Part shown: positions 36,462-44,621 of the stretch, one piece after another
Layout: each line of letters begins with the position of its first letter
Position numbering within the stretch: the first letter of the stretch is position 1
Assembly (NCBI RefSeq): GCF_004770145.1
Contig: NZ_RQFW01000001.1
Coordinates: 186,001-250,000 of the forward strand
Length of the DNA stretch: 64,000 nt
Direction of reading: 5' to 3'
From: Leptospira bourretii
GTDB taxonomy: Bacteria; Spirochaetota; Leptospiria; Leptospirales; Leptospiraceae
Program-made: the position numbers and the translations under genes
The notes under the pieces: model-generated
Told to the model about the DNA's origin: nothing
Databases searched by the model: none
What the model saw: only the letters and a program-made list of their open reading frames with translations

Positions 36462-38273
36462 TTATTTCCCGATCCATTTGGTTTGGGCTTTTTCCATAAA
36501 TTCCACGATGTTTCGTTTCATATGGATGAAGTCGTCGATTCCGAGTGATTCTGCTTGGGTGATGAGATCTTTTGGGTATCCTGCCAGAAGTTTCCAAGAA
36601 TTGGTGAGTTGGGATTTCATCTCCGCGGCAAATTCAGGAAGGTAGGTCGCATATTCTTCGTCAGACGAACAAAGGACAACGATTTCGCATCCCTCTTCTT
36701 TTGCCTTTGTGACCCCTTCTTTTACAGAAGAAAATCCTAAGTTGTCTATGATTTCATATCCAAGGCAACCGAGGAAATTGGAGCTAAAACCAGCACGAGC
36801 TTTTCGCATGGTCAGATCCCCAATCGTAAGTAAAAATACTTTGGGAAGTTTTTTGCCAGAAGCCACATGATTATCTGTGAGATTTCTCCACTTATCAAAT
36901 TCATAGGAAAGACGAACCGGCAAAAGACGCAAGTAACTGGTTTGTCCTTTGGTATTGATATTTTCTTTCGTAACTTCTAAAGAACTTTTTAATTCTGGAT
37001 GTCTTTCTGAGGCGAGGGGATACTGGTTGGTTCCCAGTAAAATTTCTTTTTTGTTGGCAAGGGCATTTCTTTTTTGATTGGCTCTTGTAGAAATTTCCTT
37101 TTGGATGGTTCCTTTTTTGAGTGCTTCTCCAAACCCACCATCTTTCTCCAAATCCTGGAATTTGGCCCAAGCCGATTCAGATAGTTTTTTTGTAAGCACT
37201 TCTAAGTAATAAGAACCTGCTGCAGGGTCTTCTACCTTGTCGAGGAAGGATTCATAACGAAGTAGAAGTTGTGAATTCCTTGCAATTCTTTTGCCTAACT
37301 CTTGTTGTGCGGAGTATTCGGAATCAAATGGTAATACAGTAACAAAGTCTGCCCCACCCATTACCGCCGACATGGCAGTAGTGGTTCCACGTAACATATT
37401 GACATAAGGATCATATGCCGTGAATTGAAAATTGGAGGTTCTTGCGACAATCAGTGCAGGAAGGGATTCCCCAAGTCCGACTTGGTAAGCATTTAAGATT
37501 TCTGTCCAAAGGATGCGGAATGCACGGAATTTTGCGATTTCTGTGAAATAATCAGAACCAATTCCCATCCAAAACCAAACATTGGCTGCCGCATCTTCAA
37601 TTTTCACACCTGCATCAAGATGACGGTTTAAATAATCCACACCCCAAGAGAGAGAATAAGCTAATTCTTGGCCAATGGATGCACCTGCATCTCTCAAATA
37701 ATAACTATGAATTCCCACTCCGGAAAACCCTTTGGTTCCCGCAAGCGAAGCGAATGTTTTACCTATTGAGTTTTCTTCGGTTCCTAGTTCTCCGTTTTTT
37801 AATGCGGATCCATATGGGTCAAAGTCACTGAATACAGTGTTATGCGAAGAAGTAAATTTCTTTAATGAGTCGGAGAAGGTTGGTGTTTTTTCTTCTAGAG
37901 ATACAACCAAGGGAAGATTCCCAGTAAGGCCAACCAATCGTTCTAGGTCATTAGAAGATCCAATCTTTAAGCCAGGCAATTTCCCATTCTCCCCTTGGGA
38001 GATAAGAATCACGGCATCGGCTCCTTTTTTGGAAAGATCAGTCAGTTCGGATTCGGAGGTTATGGTTTCTGTGACATTCCAACCATTGGTTCGTTTGTAT
38101 ACTCGAGGGAGGTCTGAGATATCTTCTTTGCGATAAAAGGGTTCGATTTTGAAACCTTCTTCTGTTTCCCAAGTGACCTTGTCCCAAGGGTTACCTTTTA
38201 AATCTTTTAGGATTTGGTTTTTCCAATCCTCAGTAGAAACTTCAGGGAAGTCTGAAAATAGAAATTCGTTCAA
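36462..38273 (-). CDS. mutA: Methylmalonyl-CoA mutase small subunit
   Basis: 603 residues from a TTG at 38273 with GAGGA 6 nt upstream; the stop of the upstream small gene overlaps this ribosome site. The barrel domain is recognisable ([57 protein letters not shown]). The C-terminal B12-like domain reads [20 protein letters not shown], lacking the DxHxxG cobalt ligand as expected of the non-catalytic subunit. It forms a heterodimer with the large subunit encoded 1 nt downstream. Confidence 0.92.
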   Translation of the reverse strand: MNEFLFSDFPEVSTEDWKNQILKDLKGNPWDKVTWETEEGFKIEPFYRKEDISDLPRVYKRTNGWNVTETITSESELTDLSKKGADAVILISQGENGKLPGLKIGSSNDLERLVGLTGNLPLVVSLEEKTPTFSDSLKKFTSSHNTVFSDFDPYGSALKNGELGTEENSIGKTFASLAGTKGFSGVGIHSYYLRDAGASIGQELAYSLSWGVDYLNRHLDAGVKIEDAAANVWFWMGIGSDYFTEIAKFRAFRILWTEILNAYQVGLGESLPALIVARTSNFQFTAYDPYVNMLRGTTTAMSAVMGGADFVTVLPFDSEYSAQQELGKRIARNSQLLLRYESFLDKVEDPAAGSYYLEVLTKKLSESAWAKFQDLEKDGGFGEALKKGTIQKEISTRANQKRNALANKKEILLGTNQYPLASERHPELKSSLEVTKENINTKGQTSYLRLLPVRLSYEFDKWRNLTDNHVASGKKLPKVFLLTIGDLTMRKARAGFSSNFLGCLGYEIIDNLGFSSVKEGVTKAKEEGCEIVVLCSSDEEYATYLPEFAAEMKSQLTNSWKLLAGYPKDLITQAESLGIDDFIHMKRNIVEFMEKAQTKWIGK

Positions 38274-38274
38274 T

Positions 38275-38583
38275 TTATTCCTCTACGATTTGGTAATCTT
38301 CCATATAACCTGGGAAGTCGCCTAACCCACGTGTGAAGGTGAATTTTGCCGGATAAACAACAAGACGTTTACCTGACTGTAAAAAAGTTCCAGATAGTAG
38401 TGTGAAAGGGGAGGCAACAATAAAGGCCGCAGTCCCAAGCACCGTACCGGCAAGACCCATAGGTCGCGCTACAATCAAATCGATCAACATTTCGCCACCA
38501 GAAGGAACTTCTCTAGCAGATAAAGTCTGGGTCCAAAGGAGACAGATTAAGAAAAGGATGGACAAGGGTCGTGTTTGTTTCAT
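38275..38583 (-). CDS. Small secreted or membrane protein at the head of the mutase operon
   Basis: 102 residues. Signal peptide MKQTRPLSILFLICLLWTQT, cleavage near LSA, followed by VPSGGEMLIDLIVARPMGLA and a hydrophobic stretch (TVLGTAAFIVASPFTLLSG) that may be a second helix. Similar short proteins with VxRPxGxxxTxxG segments occur as conserved hypothetical envelope proteins. It ends 1 nt before mutA and contains its ribosome site. No function can be given; linkage to the mutase may be incidental. Confidence 0.65.
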   Translation of the reverse strand: MKQTRPLSILFLICLLWTQTLSAREVPSGGEMLIDLIVARPMGLAGTVLGTAAFIVASPFTLLSGTFLQSGKRLVVYPAKFTFTRGLGDFPGYMEDYQIVEE

Positions 38584-38648
38584 AGGCTGATCACTCGGGC
38601 TTTCATCTGATGAAATCTCGAGAATGATCTCCCTGTAAAGTAAGAAAT

Positions 38649-39317
38649 ATGGCTAAAGAAATTGTTTTGTTTGTTCTCTATTCTATTGTGCATCTGCTTG
38701 CGATCGCTACGATCACAAAACAGGATGTTTTTTATCTCCCTTCGAAAATCATTCCCATCCTGATTCTCATTGTAGCACTCTTCCGTTACTTCCCTAGTTT
38801 GGGGAAACGTGGGAAATTGGTGGCTGTAGGACTTGTGTTTTCTCTTTTTGGAGATAGTTTCCTTGCTCTTCCCAAAGAAGGTTTTTTTGTATTTGGCCTT
38901 GGTTCCTTTCTCATCGCTCAGTTGATTTATTCCTATGCCTTCACTTTGGATTCGAAAATCAAACCTATCCTAGCCATTCCCTTTTTACTATTTGGTTCCT
39001 CCTTCTTTCTTGTTCTTGTGCCAAAACTAGGTGCTCTTCTCATTCCAGTAGGGGTTTATATTTCAGCGATTTGTCTTATGGGATGGCGAGCAGCTGCTAG
39101 GAATTCAGTTTCCAAACCATTTTATTTAGGCCTTTTGGGTGCCTTGGTTTTTATCCTTTCTGACTCCATCATTGCCTATTCGATGTTTCTAAAACCAGAA
39201 ATGGACAGATTCACTGCATCAATGGGAATTATGGTAACGTATTATATCGCTCAGGTCCTCATCTACTCAGCCACAAAGGCGGAAGAGTTGGATGTACAAT
39301 CAGTGAAAAATACTTGA
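38649..39317 (+). CDS. YhhN/TMEM86-family membrane protein (lysoplasmalogenase-like)
   Basis: 222 residues, eight predicted membrane helices. FSLFGDSFLALP (conserved GD near residue 70) and FILSDSIIAYSMF (conserved SDS region), with a final YYIAQVLIYSA, are typical of the YhhN family, in which the acidic residues line the active site. Eukaryotic TMEM86 cleaves vinyl-ether lysoplasmalogens; the bacterial substrate is unclear. It is divergent from the mutase operon. Confidence 0.85.
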   Translation: MAKEIVLFVLYSIVHLLAIATITKQDVFYLPSKIIPILILIVALFRYFPSLGKRGKLVAVGLVFSLFGDSFLALPKEGFFVFGLGSFLIAQLIYSYAFTLDSKIKPILAIPFLLFGSSFFLVLVPKLGALLIPVGVYISAICLMGWRAAARNSVSKPFYLGLLGALVFILSDSIIAYSMFLKPEMDRFTASMGIMVTYYIAQVLIYSATKAEELDVQSVKNT

Positions 39318-39375
39318 TTCACTTGAAACACGAGAGTATCGTATCTATGGTTTTGAATAACCAGGGAATGGGATT

Positions 39376-40140
39376 ATGAAATCACTAAAAAAAACATCCT
39401 TTATTGAAGCAGTTGCAGCTGCGATTGAACATGAGGTTCAATGTTTCAATTTTTATCTAAAACTTTCAGAAAGTTTACCAGAAGGTCAAATTAGAGAATT
39501 GTTCAGCCAACTTGCGTTAGATGGTGATGAACATATTAAATTCATCAAAGAAATCTATAAAAGTGCGGAAGGGAAAGAACTTCCCAACTTAAAACAACTT
39601 TCTGAAATTGAGAAGTTTCATTCCTCCACCATCCAGAAGGTAATGGACAGGCTTGATCGAAACAAAAACGAAGAAGTCAAAGCAGACGAAAGAAAAGCGA
39701 TCGAACTTGCCATTAGAGAAGGGGAAGATGCGCGTAATTTTTACGCTACCATTCGGAACAAATTCCAAGATCCAAAAATCAATCTGTTATTTCAAAAATT
39801 AGCAAATTTTAATGAATCCAACAATTCATTGTTAGAAGCCCAAGCAATGGCTATGGAACAGTCGACACCTGCTGACCAAGTTTTCTATTGGGAAGATGAG
39901 GAACTGATGGAGCAGGTGAATCGTTCTGCAAAAGCTGCTTCTAAACCAAAAGTCTCGAAACCATCACCAAAACCACAAACCGCAAAAACAAAACCATCTG
40001 CTAAAAAAACTTCTAAACCAGCTGCAAAACCAGCAAACAAGAAGTCGGTGAAAAAAGCCGCTAAAAAGGCAGTGAAAAAAGTTGTAAAGAAAGCGGTGAC
40101 AAAATCAAAACCTGCAAAAAAGAAAGGTAAGAAAAAATAG
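39376..40140 (+). CDS. Ferritin-like domain protein with histone-H1-like Lys/Ala/Pro tail
   Basis: 254 residues. Residues 1-165 form a four-helix ferritin/rubrerythrin-like domain: EAVAAAIEHEVQCFNFYLKL, LALDGDEHIKFIKEI (EH), IREGEDARNFYATI and LFQKLANFNESNNSLL. The first three positions resemble di-iron ligands, but the last E-x-x-H is ESNN, so the metal site may be incomplete. Residues about 183-254 are almost only Lys, Ala, Pro, Ser and Thr (KAAKKAVKKVVKKAVTKSK), like histone H1 or bacterial HctB-type tails, suggesting DNA or RNA binding. The next gene's GTG overlaps its stop. Confidence 0.82.
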   Translation: MKSLKKTSFIEAVAAAIEHEVQCFNFYLKLSESLPEGQIRELFSQLALDGDEHIKFIKEIYKSAEGKELPNLKQLSEIEKFHSSTIQKVMDRLDRNKNEEVKADERKAIELAIREGEDARNFYATIRNKFQDPKINLLFQKLANFNESNNSLLEAQAMAMEQSTPADQVFYWEDEELMEQVNRSAKAASKPKVSKPSPKPQTAKTKPSAKKTSKPAAKPANKKSVKKAAKKAVKKVVKKAVTKSKPAKKKGKKK

Positions 40141-40622
40141 TGAAATACCAAGTTACCCATTCATTTCCCGTTCCCCTTGAAAAACTTCTTCATGCGAGAG
40201 AGGAAAGATACAAACATTTGGATCAGTTTCCTGATTTGAAAAATGTAACTCTACTAGAAGAAACGAAAGAGGGGAATATCATTCGTCAAAAACGAAAGGT
40301 AAGTTTGGAAGGATCTATGCCTGCCGTACTTTCGGCAGCCCTCAATGACCTTTCGCTTTTAGAAGAATCCACTTTTGACATTACAACCAACACTCACGAG
40401 TTCAAAATTGCGCCTCCAGGGAAAGACAATGTGTTCGTGATCAAAGGGAAAAGTAAATACGAAGCGGATGGGGCGGAGTCCAAACGTTCGTATGATGTGG
40501 ATGTGGTTTCCAGTCTTCTATTTGTCTCTCCGATTGTGGAAAAAGCAATTGAAGAAATTCACAAACATAGTTTAGAAAAAGACAGAAAATCCATCGCCAA
40601 ATTTTTGGGGGTTGAATCCTAA
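40140..40622 (+). CDS. DUF2505-like (START-fold) protein
   Basis: 160 residues from GTG at 40140, whose G is the last base of the preceding TAG. MKYQVTHSFPVPLEKLLHARE followed by alternating strands (FEIKAPPGKDN-like FKIAPPGKDNVFVIKGKSKY) fits the DUF2505/SRPBCC fold with a ligand cavity. Ligand and role unknown. Translational coupling suggests it acts with the ferritin-like protein or with the downstream exporter 6 nt away. Confidence 0.6.
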   Translation: MKYQVTHSFPVPLEKLLHAREERYKHLDQFPDLKNVTLLEETKEGNIIRQKRKVSLEGSMPAVLSAALNDLSLLEESTFDITTNTHEFKIAPPGKDNVFVIKGKSKYEADGAESKRSYDVDVVSSLLFVSPIVEKAIEEIHKHSLEKDRKSIAKFLGVES

Positions 40623-40628
40623 GTAGAA

Positions 40629-41531
40629 GTGAAGTCTTCTTCTCCTACCTTTTTACGATCTGTTTTAGAACTCAATTTGACGATCCTCATTATGGGGAAC
40701 GTCACTTTGTTTGCCAAACTCCTTCCATTCCCTGCAGTCACGATCATCTCCGGTAGAGCCCTTTTTTCTGTTCTTATCCTTGGTTTGTTTTTTTGGCTTC
40801 GTGGTAAGTCCGTCTCTTACCGGAGTTTTAAGGACTTTTTATCGGTTTTTGGAATCGGAATTCTTTTTGCACTGCATTGGGTGACCTATTTTCATTCCAT
40901 CCAGGTTTCCACTGTGGCTGTGGGGATGTTGTCACTTTTCACCTATCCCGTGTTTTCTGCTATTTTAGAACCATTGTTTGGTGGAAAACGCCCCGACCCC
41001 TTTGCCTTCTTCATCGCTTGTTTCTCTTTTTTTGGACTTTTTTTAATTGTACCTGATCTATCTTGGGACAACCAAATGTTCCAAGGAGTTGTTTGGGGAG
41101 TGGTTTCGGCAGTCCTTTATGCCATTCGCAATTTGCTCACAAAAGAAATGCATGTGCACTATCCAAGTTCCCAGATTCTTTTTACCCAACTGATTGCCAC
41201 AAGCCTTGTCCTGCTTCCTTTTGCTGATGGTCTTTTTGTGATGCTCGCGGAACCCAAATACCTTGTATTCCAAGTGGTTCTTGCAGGAGTCTTCACTTCC
41301 CTGGCTCATACCATTTGGATTCGTAGTTTGTCCAATTTGTCTGTCACAACCGCAGGGACTTTGTCTACGCTAAGCCCCATTTACGGAAGTTTGGCGGCCT
41401 GGTATTTTTTAGGGGAGGTCCCTCCCAATAGGCTTTGGTTAGGTGGTGGTGTGATTCTTTTTTGTGCGATTTTAGAAGTGTTTCGAAAACAAGCGGAGAG
41501 TGGGAAAAAAGAAGAGGAGAAATTGATTTAA
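40629..41531 (+). CDS. EamA/DMT-superfamily transporter
   Basis: 300 residues from GTG at 40629, ten membrane helices in two EamA repeats. Recognisable family segments are FPAVTIISGRALFSVLILGLFF, ALHWVTYFHSIQVSTVAVGMLS and the second repeat IWIRSLSNLSVTTAGTLSTLSPIYGSLAAWYFLGE. It is a drug/metabolite exporter; the substrate is not predictable. It begins 6 nt after the DUF2505-like gene and ends in a hairpin. Confidence 0.93.
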   Translation: MKSSSPTFLRSVLELNLTILIMGNVTLFAKLLPFPAVTIISGRALFSVLILGLFFWLRGKSVSYRSFKDFLSVFGIGILFALHWVTYFHSIQVSTVAVGMLSLFTYPVFSAILEPLFGGKRPDPFAFFIACFSFFGLFLIVPDLSWDNQMFQGVVWGVVSAVLYAIRNLLTKEMHVHYPSSQILFTQLIATSLVLLPFADGLFVMLAEPKYLVFQVVLAGVFTSLAHTIWIRSLSNLSVTTAGTLSTLSPIYGSLAAWYFLGEVPPNRLWLGGGVILFCAILEVFRKQAESGKKEEEKLI

Positions 41532-41542
41532 GAATTCTCCTC
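41514..41542 (+). terminator. Hairpin at the end of the DMT transporter gene
   Basis: Arms GAGGAGAA (41514-41521) and TTCTCCTC (41535-41542) enclose a 13-nt loop that includes the stop codon; CTTTCC follows. It can also fold on the minus strand at the 3' end of the convergent sigma-factor gene, 20 nt away. Confidence 0.5.
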
Positions 41543-41561
41543 CTTTCCTAGATGTTTAAAC

Positions 41562-42407
41562 TTATATTTTTGGACTGTATTTTTCCAATAACTCTTCCAA
41601 AATTTGGGGAGGTGTTTCAAAAAAAGGATGGTCTCGAAATATTTCTTGGTATTCAAGTCTTTTGAAATCTTCGTATTCGCAATGTAGTTCTTTCACCTGT
41701 TCTTTTAGGCGGCGAACGAGTGGCATAGAAAAACGAGGATTCGTCGGATCGATCCAACCATTGTTTTGAAAACTTTTCATTTTTTTGGAACAACGACAGG
41801 GATTTTTTTCATTTATGAGTCCACATTTATCATCCATAAATGTATAGAGATCTTTTCTGGCTCGACTCAAACGTTTGCGAAAAGCTTCATTCGAAATATC
41901 TAATAATTCCGAACTTTCACGATCACTTAGTCCCATTAAGTCGGCAAGAATGAGTGCGGTCCGTTGTTCTCGGTCCAAACAAAGTAACATCCCCAAAGTG
42001 CAAGAAGCCTTTGCTTCTTCTATTAAAACTAAGTTTTCTGGACTAAATAGTTCGTTTGCCGGAATTTCTAAATTTGGCATTTTTTCTAATTCATTTGCAT
42101 AATCAGAAAAACCAGTTGTTATTTCTTCTAAACGTCCTCTTTTCCCATTTAACGCGTGATTTACGGAAATCCGATAAGCCCACGTTTTAAAGCTGGCTCG
42201 TGTTGGATCGTATGCAGCAAGGTTCGTTGCAATTTTCAGTAGCACTTCTTGGGTATGATCTTCTGCTTCTTGTGGATTTAACAAAATACGACGAATGACA
42301 TTATAAATCCAAGATTGGACTTTGGAAAGTAAAGATTCCAAAGCACGGCGGTCTCCCGTCCGTGCCCTTTCGATGAGGTTTAGTTCTTCTTCACTACTTG
42401 TTTTCAT
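41562..42407 (-). CDS. ECF-type RNA polymerase sigma factor with C-terminal extension
   Basis: 281 residues. Region 2: IYNVIRRILLNPQEAEDHTQEVLLKIATN and SFKTWAYRISVNHALN (about residues 30-93). Region 4: CLDREQRTALILADLMGLSDRESSELLDISNEAFRKRLSRARKDL (about residues 143-187). A C-terminal extension of about 85 residues has a Cys cluster (CGLINEKNPCRCSKK) and replaces the usual short end; such extensions can regulate ECF factors in place of an anti-sigma. Its ATG overlaps the stop of the monooxygenase-like gene upstream. Confidence 0.9.
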   Translation of the reverse strand: MKTSSEEELNLIERARTGDRRALESLLSKVQSWIYNVIRRILLNPQEAEDHTQEVLLKIATNLAAYDPTRASFKTWAYRISVNHALNGKRGRLEEITTGFSDYANELEKMPNLEIPANELFSPENLVLIEEAKASCTLGMLLCLDREQRTALILADLMGLSDRESSELLDISNEAFRKRLSRARKDLYTFMDDKCGLINEKNPCRCSKKMKSFQNNGWIDPTNPRFSMPLVRRLKEQVKELHCEYEDFKRLEYQEIFRDHPFFETPPQILEELLEKYSPKI

Positions 42408-42760
42408 TAGAGTGATTGCCGTTCAAACATTTCAAAGACCAAAGTCTGTTTCATCAAGGCGAAAAATTCTTTTCCTGTTTCTGAGTTCTGAAGTGTCTCA
42501 CCTGCCTTATGGCAATCTTCTACATTCTCCCAGTACAAAAGATCCAAAAGAATTCCTTCTCTGGTTTTGGACCGGAACGCTCGCCATGCCAAAAAACCCG
42601 GTTGGTTTTGCAAAAGTGGTAACATTTGTTTCCGCATCTGGTGATATTTTTCTGTATCCTCAGCTGCACATTCAATGATGGCGATTTCGATTGCCGTTGA
42701 TTGTGGTAAACTTTCTAAGGTCAGTAAGTCTTGGCCTTGGTTTTTTAAACTTTCTAACAT
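42407..42760 (-). CDS. ABM-domain (antibiotic-biosynthesis-monooxygenase-like) protein
   Basis: 117 residues. AIEIAIIECAAEDTEKYHQMRKQMLPLLQNQPGFLAWRAFRSKTREGILLDLLYWEN is a ferredoxin-like ABM dimeric alpha-beta-barrel domain; the Trp/Asn positions in LLYWEN are typical. Family members are cofactorless monooxygenases or haem-binding or regulatory proteins. It has a good ribosome site (AAGGAGAC) and is cotranscribed with the ECF sigma gene, so it may sense or detoxify the signal for that factor. Confidence 0.75.
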   Translation of the reverse strand: MLESLKNQGQDLLTLESLPQSTAIEIAIIECAAEDTEKYHQMRKQMLPLLQNQPGFLAWRAFRSKTREGILLDLLYWENVEDCHKAGETLQNSETGKEFFALMKQTLVFEMFERQSL

Positions 42761-42991
42761 GATCTGTGTCTCCTTTGTGAGGGTTTCGACCTCTATAATG
42801 GATACACAAAAAAAGGAGAGTTGTGACAGAACTGGGGAAAAAAACTTCTAGAAGTTCCCTTGTGTAATTTCCTTCTCATGGATTAATAAATAACAAAACC
42901 TTTATCCTATCTGAACGATTTGTCATTGGAAAAAATCCTCCAAAGGGTATCAAAACCTAACAAAAATAGACTGAAATTTTCACATTTCTGT

Positions 42992-43024
42992 TTGACAAAC
43001 CTCTAGTTTTCTAGTTTTTACTAT
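42992..43024 (+). promoter_or_regulatory. Probable promoter of the 43.07 kb lipoprotein gene
   Basis: TTGACA (42992-42997) matches the sigma-70 -35 box. TACTAT (43019-43024) is a possible -10 box with an unusually long 21-bp spacer; TTTTTA at 17 bp is the alternative. The tandem CTAGTTTT stretch lies in between. Confidence 0.45.
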
Positions 43025-43057
43025 CCTCTTGTAGAAATAATATATTTCTACAAGAGG
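43025..43057 (+). promoter_or_regulatory. Perfect hairpin that covers the ribosome site of the lipoprotein gene
   Basis: 15-bp arms CCTCTTGTAGAAATA (43025-43039) and TATTTCTACAAGAGG (43043-43057) flank a 3-nt ATA loop. The AAGAGGAG Shine-Dalgarno sequence of the GTG start at 43065 lies in and next to the 3' arm. As RNA it would block translation; as DNA it is a palindrome just after the -10 region, suitable as a repressor operator. Confidence 0.75.
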
Positions 43058-43064
43058 AGAAAGT

Positions 43065-43475
43065 GTGAAAAAAATTAGTTTCATCTTGGCGTTGGCAGTA
43101 TCTATTACCGTTTTTCATTGTAAGTCGGGTGATAAAACGACCCTTGAAGATTCAAGGACGATCTTAGAGGGAAATTGGATTTTAACAAATAATTGCGCAA
43201 CAAACCCTAGCCCGAGTGCCACAGCTTGGCTTGTCATTAGCAACAACCGGGATATCAAGTCTTGTTACAAAAGTAATAGCTCTGTTGTGAAAGGGTTACT
43301 TATCAAACAAAGTGAAGGAAATTACAATATCGATTGGTCAGAAGGTCCTGCATCAACTGCACAATATCCGGTGGGTGGCCCTTTGAATTTATTTGGAATG
43401 ACCACACAAGGATCTACTGTTTGTTATACTCGTGTTAAGAGTGCCAAACAAAACCCTCCGACATTTTGTAAGTAA
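43065..43475 (+). CDS. Small secreted lipoprotein of unknown function
   Basis: 136 residues from GTG. MKKISFILALAVSITVFHCKS is a lipoprotein signal with lipobox-like VFHC (Cys19). The mature part has LEGNWILTNNCATNPSPSATAWL and ends VKSAKQNPPTFCK, with four or so Cys that may form disulphides; it could be a small beta-barrel of lipocalin type but no family is recognised. A perfect hairpin sequesters the ribosome site. Downstream is a GC-rich, structured intergenic element. Confidence 0.65.
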   Translation: MKKISFILALAVSITVFHCKSGDKTTLEDSRTILEGNWILTNNCATNPSPSATAWLVISNNRDIKSCYKSNSSVVKGLLIKQSEGNYNIDWSEGPASTAQYPVGGPLNLFGMTTQGSTVCYTRVKSAKQNPPTFCK

Positions 43476-43656
43476 AAAAGTTTTGTTACAAATGGAGTTT
43501 TGTTGTTAAGATGAAACTCCCCCGCGCCACCGATGGTAGCGGAAATCCTTTCGCAAAGCGAAAGATTGGAGCGGACAGCGGGATCGCCTAATGGACAGTA
43601 TGTGAAAATTGATTTCCGTTGGCGAGGCGCCCGCAAAGTTTACCAAAACTTCAAAA
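43476..43656. repeat. GC-rich structured intergenic element, possible dispersed repeat
   Basis: The region between the lipoprotein and DUF302 genes is much richer in G+C than its surroundings from about 43518 to 43635. It contains the hairpin CTTTCGC-AAA-GCGAAAG (43548-43564) and several GCGG/CCGC pairs (e.g. CCGC 43522, GCGG 43539). The base composition and lack of coding suggest an interspersed repeat or small structured RNA. Whether it is repeated cannot be tested within this window, where no second copy was seen. Confidence 0.4.
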
Positions 43657-44046
43657 TCATTCATGTAAGTGGTGGATGACTTGGATTAGTTTTTCTTGGA
43701 CTTCTCTTGCAATTTTTTCGAGTTCAGGATTTTGGACCAGTTTGGTCATGGTCATAGGGTCGAAGATGGAGACTTTGGTTTCACCATTTTTTTCTTCAGT
43801 GACGACTACGTTGCATGGCAACAAAAGTCCAATTTCATCAGCGGTTTGGAGGGCTTTGTGCGCAAAACCAGGGTTACATGCTCCAAGGATGGTGTAACGT
43901 TTGAAATCTACGCCGATTTTTTCTTTGAGAGTGTTTTTGACATCGATAGTGGTAAGAACTCCGAAACCTTCTTTTTTTAGGGCTTCGGTTGTATCTGTGA
44001 TGGTATCTTCAAAATTTTTTTTTCTGTGAACGGTGAGTCCTAACAT
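43657..44046 (-). CDS. DUF302 domain protein
   Basis: 129 residues from ATG at 44046, which has the ribosome site GGAGGATTT; the frame is open to 44073. LTVHRKKNFEDTITDTTEALKKEGFGVLTTIDVKNTLKEKIG and YTILGACNPGFAHKAL are the DUF302 signature, including the Cys of the GACNP loop. DUF302 proteins are small, often linked to sulphur or copper handling. A CsoR/CstR-type palindrome sits 18 nt upstream, consistent with metal- or persulphide-controlled expression. Confidence 0.9.
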   Translation of the reverse strand: MLGLTVHRKKNFEDTITDTTEALKKEGFGVLTTIDVKNTLKEKIGVDFKRYTILGACNPGFAHKALQTADEIGLLLPCNVVVTEEKNGETKVSIFDPMTMTKLVQNPELEKIAREVQEKLIQVIHHLHE

Positions 44047-44063
44047 AAATCCTCCGCTGGGTC

Positions 44064-44081
44064 TATACCCCATAGGGTATA
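44064..44081. promoter_or_regulatory. CsoR/CstR-type operator upstream of the DUF302 gene
   Basis: Palindrome TATACCC-CATA-GGGTATA (7-bp perfect arms, 4-nt centre). Operators of this form, ATACCC...GGGTAT, are typical of the CsoR/CstR/FrmR family of Cu(I) or persulphide sensors. No such regulator gene is in the window. Confidence 0.6.
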
Positions 44082-44129
44082 TGGGATTAAGGAACTTGCA
44101 AGAGAATTTTACTTAATGCAAAAAAAAGA

Positions 44130-44621
44130 TCATTCTTTTTTAGGAAGTTTTTGCATTTCTTCCACGCTCGGAAGTTGTTTTGAGATATGACGGATTTCCC
44201 CAGAGGCATTGAGGAGAAAGTATTGAGGGAGAGGTTCTGTTTTTAGAGAAGCAAATCTGTCATCCAAAATCAGAGTTTGGAACTCTTGTTCCCTTGGGGT
44301 GTAGTTGAGGAGAACATAAGTGCCAAGGTCTGGTTTCCCTTCGCCGCATTCCAAACCCTGTAAGATTTCGCATCGGGATTTGGTAACAGCAAGGAGGATG
44401 AGTTTTCCTTCTCTGGAGGCTTGTCCAAAAGCAAAGGATTTGTTGTGGCCCCAGTGGATTTCTTGGCTAACCATTTCGTTGATTTTAATATAACCAAACA
44501 CAAGTAATAAAATGAAAAGTGGCATGGATAAAAAACCAAGTAGGTAAAAAACACGGGAATATTTCTGCATACAAGGCAATGGAACCGAAACACCCAGTTC
44601 TCGCCAAGTTGAATTTTTCAT
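44130..44621 (-). CDS. Membrane-anchored thioredoxin-like protein lacking CxxC
   Basis: 163 residues. A helix (VFYLLGFLSMPLFILLLVFGYI, about residues 25-46) anchors a domain with IHWGHNKSFAFGQASREGKLILLAVTKSRCEIL and LPQYFLLNASGEIRHIS, which has the layout of thioredoxin_7-type folds (long first helix before a strand, then a cis-Pro-like LPQYF loop). The catalytic CxxC is not present; only SRCEIL remains. Possible redox-inactive or single-Cys role. A palindrome overlaps its start. Confidence 0.5.
   Translation of the reverse strand: MKNSTWRELGVSVPLPCMQKYSRVFYLLGFLSMPLFILLLVFGYIKINEMVSQEIHWGHNKSFAFGQASREGKLILLAVTKSRCEILQGLECGEGKPDLGTYVLLNYTPREQEFQTLILDDRFASLKTEPLPQYFLLNASGEIRHISKQLPSVEEMQKLPKKE

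Larger units (their letters stand above)
42761..43064. other. Divergent promoter region between ABM/sigma operon and a lipoprotein gene
   Basis: 304 bp. It holds a perfect 14-bp palindrome AACTTCTAGAAGTT (42843-42856), the promoter-like TTGACA at 42992-42997, and the 33-nt hairpin at 43025-43057. No coding frame is supported. Confidence 0.6.

Noticed and set aside
38584..38648. Possible cobalamin riboswitch upstream of the methylmalonyl-CoA mutase operon
   Set aside because: Only 65 bp lie between the divergent genes, far too short for a B12 riboswitch, and no B12-box-like sequence is visible.
39885..40160. Minus-strand Phe/Ala-rich frame of 91 codons
   Set aside because: It is the antisense of the Lys/Ala tail of the ferritin-like gene; the hydrophobicity is produced by the antisense of Lys codons.
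43424..43636. Minus-strand frame of 70 codons across the GC-rich element
   Set aside because: It lies over the structured repeat-like element and the end of the lipoprotein gene; composition and lack of ribosome site make it a likely spurious frame.
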